Source: an uncultured Erysipelotrichaceae bacterium (GTDB lineage: Bacteria; Bacillota_I; Bacilli_A; Erysipelotrichales; Erysipelotrichaceae). Taken from it: a DNA stretch of 7,932 nt. Each line of letters starts with the position of its first letter. Within the stretch, counting starts at the first letter, position 1. The position numbers were made by a program, and so were the translations under genes. The notes under the pieces are model-generated. The model did not search any database. It was not told the DNA's origin and was given only the letters and a program-made list of their open reading frames with translations. Below are positions 1-5,031 of the stretch, piece after piece. The stretch spans positions 1-7,932 of the forward strand of contig CALVCY010000103.1 in the NCBI GenBank assembly GCA_944326175.1. Direction: 5' to 3'.

Positions 1-41
1 CTGATCATGACCTTGGTTTCAATTTCCAAATTCTGCTGCAT
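1..41 (-). CDS. CYTH-domain protein, N-terminus only (YjbK-like)
   Basis: Reading the minus strand from the ATG at 41-39 gives MQQNLEIETKVMI before the window ends. Residues 6-10 (EIETK) match the ExExK signature that opens CYTH / triphosphate tunnel metalloenzyme domains, and in Bacillota YjbK-type proteins this motif sits right at the N-terminus, as here. Family members bind triphosphate-containing substrates with divalent metals; the exact substrate here is unknown. The context supports the call: in Bacillus, the CYTH gene yjbK lies near the NAD kinase gene yjbN/nadF, and here the neighbour is also a NAD kinase, although divergently oriented. No Shine-Dalgarno site precedes the ATG. A TATAAT on the minus strand (53-48) ends 6 nt before it, so the mRNA may be leaderless. 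Only 13 codons are visible, so the assignment rests on one motif plus context. Confidence 0.62.
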   Translation of the reverse strand, partial: MQQNLEIETKVMI

Positions 42-66
42 GCAAATATTATATAATGGTTTTACC
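42..66. promoter_or_regulatory. Divergent promoter with palindromic -10 box
   Basis: Only 25 bp separate the start codons of the CYTH gene (minus) and nadK (plus). At 48-57 lies the perfect palindrome ATTATATAAT, which contains a consensus TATAAT on the plus strand (52-57) and another on the minus strand (53-48). The plus -10 ends 9 nt before the nadK ATG, and the minus -10 ends 6 nt before the CYTH ATG. These distances put both transcription starts at or within a few bases of the start codons. I see no good -35 hexamer at 16-18 bp on either side and no Shine-Dalgarno sequence. Positions 56-68 also form ATGGT-TTT-ACCAT, a copy of the dispersed palindrome. The promoter is inferred from sequence only. 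Confidence 0.6.
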
Positions 67-843
67 ATGGAAAGATTTGATATTATCATCCGAGATGACC
101 AAAAAAGCCATGCGTATGCCGATAATATCCGATATAAACTGACCAAAAGTGGGTGGTTCTATGACCCGACCCATCCGACAACGGTCATCGTTGTCGGAGG
201 GGATGGTAGCATGCTCCATGGGATATCCCGATACATCGATCATGTTGATACCATTCAATTTGTGGGGATCAAAACCGGAACGCTCGGTTTTTTATGTGAT
301 TACAAAGATGATGAAGTGGATCGATTGGTCCATGATCTGACCACCCATTCTTTGGTGGTCCATGATTATCCTTTATTATCCGTTAAGACGGATGGTCATC
401 ACCATATCTTCTATGCCGTCAATGAATGTCGGGTGGAAAATATCGTCGTATCCTTGGATATGCAGATCCATATCAATGATGAATTTTTTGAAGATTACCG
501 TGGAACCGGCATGTGTGTGACCACCCAATTGGGTTCCACAGCTTATAATCGTTCCATTGGAGGCGCGGTGATCCAAGAAGGATTGGATGCCATTGAGATG
601 ACACCGATTGCCGGTATCCACCATATGGCGTATCGTTCATTCCAATCCCCATTGATCTTATCAGGTAACAGTATCATCAAAATGGAAAGTCCATCCTTTG
701 AAAATGCCCGTTTGGGCATCGATGCCCTTTCGTATCCTTTGGATGGATGTACCATGGTCGAAACCACGTTGAGTTCACGTAAAGTCCATATCGTACGTGG
801 TAAGACCATGAGTTATCTCAATCGACTTTCCCAATTATTCTAA
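67..843 (+). CDS. nadK: NAD kinase
   Basis: ATP-dependent phosphorylation of NAD to NADP in the cytoplasm. From the ATG at 67 the protein is 258 aa, close to the short Gram-positive NAD kinases. Visible motifs are GGDG (44-47, with the catalytic Asp46), KTGTLGFL (69-76), NE (119-120), a GSTAYN segment (156-161) followed by SIGGAV, and GID (218-220). The start at 67 is chosen because MERFDIII forms the expected first beta strand. In-frame ATGs at 7 and 40 would add atypical residues and overlap the divergent CYTH gene. There is no Shine-Dalgarno site, so translation may be leaderless. Oddities: the usual RGDG is RGTG (Thr147), and the usual STPxG is TTQLG (152-156). The corresponding Asp (Asp150 in Listeria NADK1) contacts ligand, so activity may be altered, but the family call is secure. 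It is followed after 19 bp by the PTS-like gene, probably in the same transcript. Confidence 0.93.
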   Translation: MERFDIIIRDDQKSHAYADNIRYKLTKSGWFYDPTHPTTVIVVGGDGSMLHGISRYIDHVDTIQFVGIKTGTLGFLCDYKDDEVDRLVHDLTTHSLVVHDYPLLSVKTDGHHHIFYAVNECRVENIVVSLDMQIHINDEFFEDYRGTGMCVTTQLGSTAYNRSIGGAVIQEGLDAIEMTPIAGIHHMAYRSFQSPLILSGNSIIKMESPSFENARLGIDALSYPLDGCTMVETTLSSRKVHIVRGKTMSYLNRLSQLF

Positions 844-862
844 TGTTATAAGGAGGTAAGGT

Positions 863-2407
863 ATGCGCAAATGGCATTACCTGTATGAACCATTATCCGT
901 CATCGTCAAACTGGTGGCATTTGGCTGCGCATTGACCGTTATTGGTCAGATCATCACCAATCCCGCCTTTTATTCGTTATACGTCATCGATTCCCCCATT
1001 GCGTTGATGTTTGGTGAAGGCTTTTTGCGGATCGGTCAGTTTTTGATCGCTTACAGTCCCTTGTTCATGATGTTTCGTTTAGTGATCAGTAAAAACCAAG
1101 CCTATCGCAATATCTCCATGGGATTGGTGGGTTATATCACCTTCGTGGTATTTTCCATTTTCTTTTCCATGAACAAACTGGACAGTTCCGCTTATAATGC
1201 TACCCTCGGCATTTCCATCAGCAACTCCACGATTGCTGAATTTGCTAATCGTGTCAATTATCCATTGGTCAGTGGTATTTTTGGTCCGATCATCATCATT
1301 TTGATCGTCCGTTTTGTTTCCAAACGTTTACGCAATACCGCCTCGATCGGCTTATTCGGCAATGTTGATCCGGATTTAAGAGGATTAGTCTATACGGTGG
1401 TCTTATCCATCATCGGTAGCTTTGCCTTTTCCTTTGTCTGGACTTATGTCTATGAATTTTTGCAATCCGTTATTACTTTTGTTTCTTCGGATCTGAATAA
1501 TCCGATCAATTTGATGAGTTACGGATTATTGGATCGCATCGGTTCTTTGTTCTCATTGAGTTCATTGGTGCGCACACCATTTTGGTTCAACAGTGCGGGT
1601 GGTTCGATCAGTACCATCGCTGGTCAAGCCATCAGTGGCGATGTATCGATCTTCTCTGCCGTGATTTCGGATAATCTGACCATCAGTTATGCGGGTCGAC
1701 TCATCACTCCCTACTATGTCATGAACTTAGTGGTCATCCCCATTTCCTTGATCGCTTTGTATCGTATCAATTCAGACAAGATGGAGCGCAAGCGGACATT
1801 GTTTTTATTGGGCGTATGCATGTTGCTTTCCGTATTTGGCGGCGGGATTCTACCGTTTGAATTGTTTCTTTTGATCGTATCACCGCTTTTATATCTGTTC
1901 CATTTGCTGATCATGGCCGCACTATTTGGGATCCTCAATACTGTGGGGATCACATTGGGATTCGTGGGGACCAGTACGATCACATCGATTCCTGGAAATA
2001 TCATTGAATTTGTTATTTATTTGGCTAATTATCGCTATCGGTTCACCTGTATCGCGATCGTTGGGGTCGGTTTGATCGTCGGTATCCTGTATTTTGCAGT
2101 GATCACATACTATTTCAAACGACGAGACATCAAAACGTTCGGTACGGAACTGGTACCGCTTGCCAAGGGGATCATCGCTGCATTTGGCGGAGTGGAAAAT
2201 CTTAAGTTTGTCAATGCGAGTTTGACCCAGTGTACAGTTGCAGTCTATGACAATACCATCATCGATCCGTATGCACTACGCAAATATGGTGTCAATCGGA
2301 TCTTCGAAAAACGCAGTGGATATGGGATTTCACTCGGTGCGAATAGTTATCTGGTCAAAAAGATCATCGATGCCCAAATCGCAGCGACGATCAGAAATGT
2401 GAATTAG
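863..2407 (+). CDS. PTS EIIC-EIIB-like membrane protein lacking phosphotransfer residues
   Basis: A 514-aa protein with the architecture of a glucose-superfamily PTS EIICB: about ten hydrophobic segments (residues ~12-418), then a soluble EIIB-like domain (~425-514). Normal members phosphorylate a sugar during import using a Cys in EIIB. The fold markers align well: YGLLDR (220-225), TPFWF (238-242), a hydrophobic segment following GGILPFEL (327-334), and AAFGGVENL (439-447) with the GANSYLVKKI tail (492-501). The key residues do not: the substrate-site GLHH is SLSS (231-234), GITEP is GGILP (Glu to Leu330), and the EIIB CxTRLR is SLTQCT (Ser453 in place of the phosphorylated Cys). Glu333 remains. 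The frame is intact and preceded by a near-perfect Shine-Dalgarno (AAGGAGGT, 850-857, 5 nt before ATG), which argues against recent decay. No EIIA is present. It could be a facilitator, a receptor or a regulator; its ligand is unknown. Confidence 0.85.
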   Translation: MRKWHYLYEPLSVIVKLVAFGCALTVIGQIITNPAFYSLYVIDSPIALMFGEGFLRIGQFLIAYSPLFMMFRLVISKNQAYRNISMGLVGYITFVVFSIFFSMNKLDSSAYNATLGISISNSTIAEFANRVNYPLVSGIFGPIIIILIVRFVSKRLRNTASIGLFGNVDPDLRGLVYTVVLSIIGSFAFSFVWTYVYEFLQSVITFVSSDLNNPINLMSYGLLDRIGSLFSLSSLVRTPFWFNSAGGSISTIAGQAISGDVSIFSAVISDNLTISYAGRLITPYYVMNLVVIPISLIALYRINSDKMERKRTLFLLGVCMLLSVFGGGILPFELFLLIVSPLLYLFHLLIMAALFGILNTVGITLGFVGTSTITSIPGNIIEFVIYLANYRYRFTCIAIVGVGLIVGILYFAVITYYFKRRDIKTFGTELVPLAKGIIAAFGGVENLKFVNASLTQCTVAVYDNTIIDPYALRKYGVNRIFEKRSGYGISLGANSYLVKKIIDAQIAATIRNVN

Positions 2408-2408
2408 C

Positions 2409-2437
2409 AAAAGGCGAAGCATGGCTTCGCCTTTTTT
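2409..2437 (+). terminator. Intrinsic terminator of the nadK-PTS operon
   Basis: Two bases after the TAG stop there is a perfect hairpin, AAAAGGCGAAGC (2409-2420), loop ATG, GCTTCGCCTTTT (2424-2435), running into a six-T tract (2432-2437). The A-tract on the 5' side would also give a weaker terminator on the opposite strand. It separates nadK and the PTS-like gene from the mutS operon. Confidence 0.93.
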
Positions 2438-2469
2438 CAATCGGTTGATAATGGTTTACAATAGTACGC
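2434..2469 (+). promoter_or_regulatory. Candidate mutS promoter, apparently leaderless
   Basis: TTTTCA (2434-2439) and TACAAT (2457-2462) are separated by 17 bp, and the -10 ends 7 nt before the mutS ATG. Initiation would then fall at or next to the A of the start codon. The -35 overlaps the terminator T-tract. The region just before the ATG contains no purine-rich Shine-Dalgarno sequence. A second possible -10, GATAAT (2447-2452), would give a leader of about 11 nt, still without a ribosome binding site. The stretch ATAATGGTTTAC (2448-2459) resembles ATAATGGTTTTAC upstream of nadK (53-65). The promoter is inferred from sequence only. Confidence 0.5.
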
Positions 2470-4998
2470 ATGGATGAAAAGAAAGAACAACTTTCACCAA
2501 TGTTGGCGCATTGGCGAAGTGTCAAGGATAGTTTGCCGGATTGCTTGATCTTTTATCGCGCCGGTGATTTTTATGAATTGTTTTTTGAAGATGCGTTGGA
2601 AGCATCCCGATTATTGGATTTGGTTTTGACGGGTAAAAATGCGGGATTGTCAGAGAAAGCACCCATGTGTGGTGTCCCGCACAAAAGCGTCAATGTGTAT
2701 ATTCAGAAATTGGTCCAATTGGGACGGAAAGTGGCCATCGTGGAACAGATGGAAGATCCAAAGACGACCAAAGGGATGGTCAAACGGGATGTGATCCGGG
2801 TGGTGACACCAGGGACATTCGTGGATGTGGAGGATGATAAGACCACCATTACCATTGCTGCATTGTGCGATGGTGGATTGCATTATCTTTTATCTGTGGT
2901 GGATATGGCCAGTGGGGAAGTGTATGGTTATACCATCGAACACCAATTGGCGACATTATTGGCACGATTGAAGAGTCAAAATGTCATGGAACTGGTGGTC
3001 GAGCATGGTTTCAACCAAGATTTACTGCAGGATATCCAGAAAAACGGGATCGCTGTATCTTATTGCGATACCCAAGGGATCGATGCATCATATGCATCGA
3101 TCGTTTCCCAGGTCAGTGATCAGTTTCTCAAGCGATCGTTTTCGATTTTGGTGAATTATCTTCAGGCCACACAAAAACAGATGCTCAACCATCTGCAACC
3201 GATGCAATTGGTGGATGAGACGAAGATCTGTAAATTGGATTATGGGTCGTTGACGAATTTAGAATTGACACAATCATTGCATCATGGTTCCACCATGGCC
3301 AATTTATGGCATTATCTTGACCATTGTCAAAGTGCATTGGGATCTCGCATGTTGAAACAATGGATCGAAAATCCATTAAGAGATAAAGATGCGATATTGA
3401 AACGTCAAAACCAAGTCACATATTTGATCCAGGATGCATTGATCCGAAATGATCTAAAAGAAGCATTGGCCGGGGTTTATGACTTGACGCGCCTTTCAGC
3501 GCGGATTGCCATGAACCGGGCCAATGCGGTCGATCTATTGCGTTTATCCAAGACATTGATGGTTTTACCATCGATCAAGCACGCATTAGCCGATGATATC
3601 TTCGATAATCTGAATCATTTCGATTGCTTTGAATCATTAGCACAACTATTGCAGGATGCGATCGTGGACAATCCACCGGTTTCCACCAAAGAAGGTGGGA
3701 TGTTCAAACCCGGATACAATGAACAATTGGATCAATATCATGATGCAGCTGATCATCACAAAGAATGGTTGATCGAATATGAAAAAGAGCAGAAGGAATT
3801 GACTGGGATCAAAAATCTAAGAGTGGTATATTCCAGAAACTTTGGCTATTGTTTGGAAGTATCCAAGGGGAATCTTGGTTTGATCAAAGAAGAATATGGT
3901 TATATCCGCAGACAAACATTGACCAATGTGGAACGCTTCACCACAGTCGCATTGAAAGAACATGAAGATCTATTGATCAATGGTCAAACCAGAGCTATCC
4001 AATTGGAAAGCGATCTCTTCGATGCCTTGATCCAATCCATTAGCAACTATGTACCGCAATTTTATCGCATTGCCAATTGTTTAGGGGCGATCGATTGCAT
4101 TTATGCATTAAGCGAAACGTCAGCTTCAAAAGGATTTGTTGCACCTACATTTGGTGATGGTTTGACCATTGTTAATGGGAAACATCCATTATTGGATCAA
4201 TGGTTGAACCATGCTTCTATCGCCAATGATGCGACCTTGGATCCTAATCATCCCATTTTATTGATCACTGGTCCCAACATGGGTTGTAAGTCCACTTACA
4301 TGCGCATGATCGCCATCAATGCCATCTTGGCACAAATCGGTTGTTATGTTGCTGCCAGTCAAGCGACATTCCCCATTTATGATGCCATTTATACCCGTAT
4401 CGGGGCCAGTGATGACTTGTTCAATGGTCAATCCACCTTCATGATGGAAATGATGGAAGCCAACCATGCCCTAAGTCATGCCACCAAGGACTCCTTGATC
4501 ATCTTTGATGAGATCGGACGTGGGACATCTACTTATGATGGCATGGCATTGGCACAAGCCATGATCGAATACATTGCGTCATCCATCCATTGTCATACGT
4601 TGTTTTCGACCCATTATCATGAGTTGACACAACTATCCGCTACATTGGATGGGATAGCCAATGTGCATGCCTGTGTGGTGGAACATGATTCGACCATCGA
4701 ATTCACGTATCGTATCGAAAAAGGAAAAGCGGATAAAAGTTATGGGATCCATGTGGCACGATTGGCCCATTTGCCTTCTGTGGTATTGAATCGAGCCAAT
4801 GTGTTGGTCCAGCAGATAGAAACTAATCCAACCATGGTCCAACCATCCTTATTCGATGAGATCCAACCCATCAGTATCGAATCGAAAACCAGTGAGGTGG
4901 AAGTTGCGTTGGATTCGATCGATCCCGATACATTGACACCCTTATCGGCATTACAGCTGGTTTATCAATTGAAAGCATTGATGGATAAAAACCAATAG
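2470..4998 (+). CDS. mutS: DNA mismatch repair protein MutS
   Basis: MutS binds mismatches and small loops, then forms an ATP-dependent sliding clamp that recruits MutL. The 842-aa length is normal. The N-terminal domain has the mismatch-wedge Phe-x-Glu (F34, E36, in GDFYELFFEDA), and core, lever and clamp regions follow (~250-560). The ATPase domain has Walker A at 601-609, STFMMEM, Walker B IIFDE (677-681), GRGTSTYDG and the STH switch (713-715). A beta-clamp-binding motif, QPSLF, lies at 791-795, and a short C-terminal helical tail ends the protein. The start at 2470 fits the family's LSPM...DCLIFYRAGDFYELF beginning. Oddity: Walker A reads GPNMGCKST, with Cys606 (TGT) where the family has an invariant Gly; one base change from GGT would explain it. 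It may be the first gene of the mutS-mutL-miaA-tcdA operon, with no Shine-Dalgarno site. All other motifs look intact. Confidence 0.97.
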   Translation: MDEKKEQLSPMLAHWRSVKDSLPDCLIFYRAGDFYELFFEDALEASRLLDLVLTGKNAGLSEKAPMCGVPHKSVNVYIQKLVQLGRKVAIVEQMEDPKTTKGMVKRDVIRVVTPGTFVDVEDDKTTITIAALCDGGLHYLLSVVDMASGEVYGYTIEHQLATLLARLKSQNVMELVVEHGFNQDLLQDIQKNGIAVSYCDTQGIDASYASIVSQVSDQFLKRSFSILVNYLQATQKQMLNHLQPMQLVDETKICKLDYGSLTNLELTQSLHHGSTMANLWHYLDHCQSALGSRMLKQWIENPLRDKDAILKRQNQVTYLIQDALIRNDLKEALAGVYDLTRLSARIAMNRANAVDLLRLSKTLMVLPSIKHALADDIFDNLNHFDCFESLAQLLQDAIVDNPPVSTKEGGMFKPGYNEQLDQYHDAADHHKEWLIEYEKEQKELTGIKNLRVVYSRNFGYCLEVSKGNLGLIKEEYGYIRRQTLTNVERFTTVALKEHEDLLINGQTRAIQLESDLFDALIQSISNYVPQFYRIANCLGAIDCIYALSETSASKGFVAPTFGDGLTIVNGKHPLLDQWLNHASIANDATLDPNHPILLITGPNMGCKSTYMRMIAINAILAQIGCYVAASQATFPIYDAIYTRIGASDDLFNGQSTFMMEMMEANHALSHATKDSLIIFDEIGRGTSTYDGMALAQAMIEYIASSIHCHTLFSTHYHELTQLSATLDGIANVHACVVEHDSTIEFTYRIEKGKADKSYGIHVARLAHLPSVVLNRANVLVQQIETNPTMVQPSLFDEIQPISIESKTSEVEVALDSIDPDTLTPLSALQLVYQLKALMDKNQ
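3078..3102. repeat. 25-bp perfect inverted repeat inside mutS
   Basis: GATCGATGCAT (3078-3088) and ATGCATCGATC (3092-3102) are exact inverted copies around the 3-bp centre CAT. It lies in the coding sequence for the weakly conserved GIDASYASIV segment of MutS, so protein constraint there is probably low. It could form a hairpin in RNA or single-stranded DNA. Function unknown. Confidence 0.8.
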
Positions 4999-5003
4999 TT
5001 TTA

Positions 5004-5016
5004 ATGGTTGAACCAT
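5004..5016. repeat. Intergenic copy of the palindrome between mutS and mutL
   Basis: ATGGTTGAACCAT lies in the 33-bp mutS-mutL gap, 15 bp before the mutL ATG and just upstream of its ribosome binding site (AAAGGA, 5022-5027). Its arms, ATGGTT/AACCAT, are 6 bp around one central base. Identical 13-mers occur at 4200 and 6499, and the exact reverse complement at 5408. Its position would suit an operator or an mRNA element affecting mutL, but that is inference. Confidence 0.75.
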
Positions 5017-5031
5017 AAGTGAAAGGAAACT

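Noticed and set aside
7..66. Upstream in-frame starts for nadK at 7 or 40
   Set aside because: They would overlap the divergent CYTH gene and the promoter, and add residues not typical of NAD kinases; the fold begins at the ATG at 67.
863..2407. The PTS-like gene as a pseudogene
   Set aside because: The 514-codon frame is uninterrupted, both domains align end to end, and a near-perfect ribosome binding site is present; the loss is limited to catalytic positions.
2445..2450. TTGATA as the -35 of the mutS promoter
   Set aside because: A -10 at 16-18 bp would fall on or after the mutS ATG, and nothing there resembles TATAAT.
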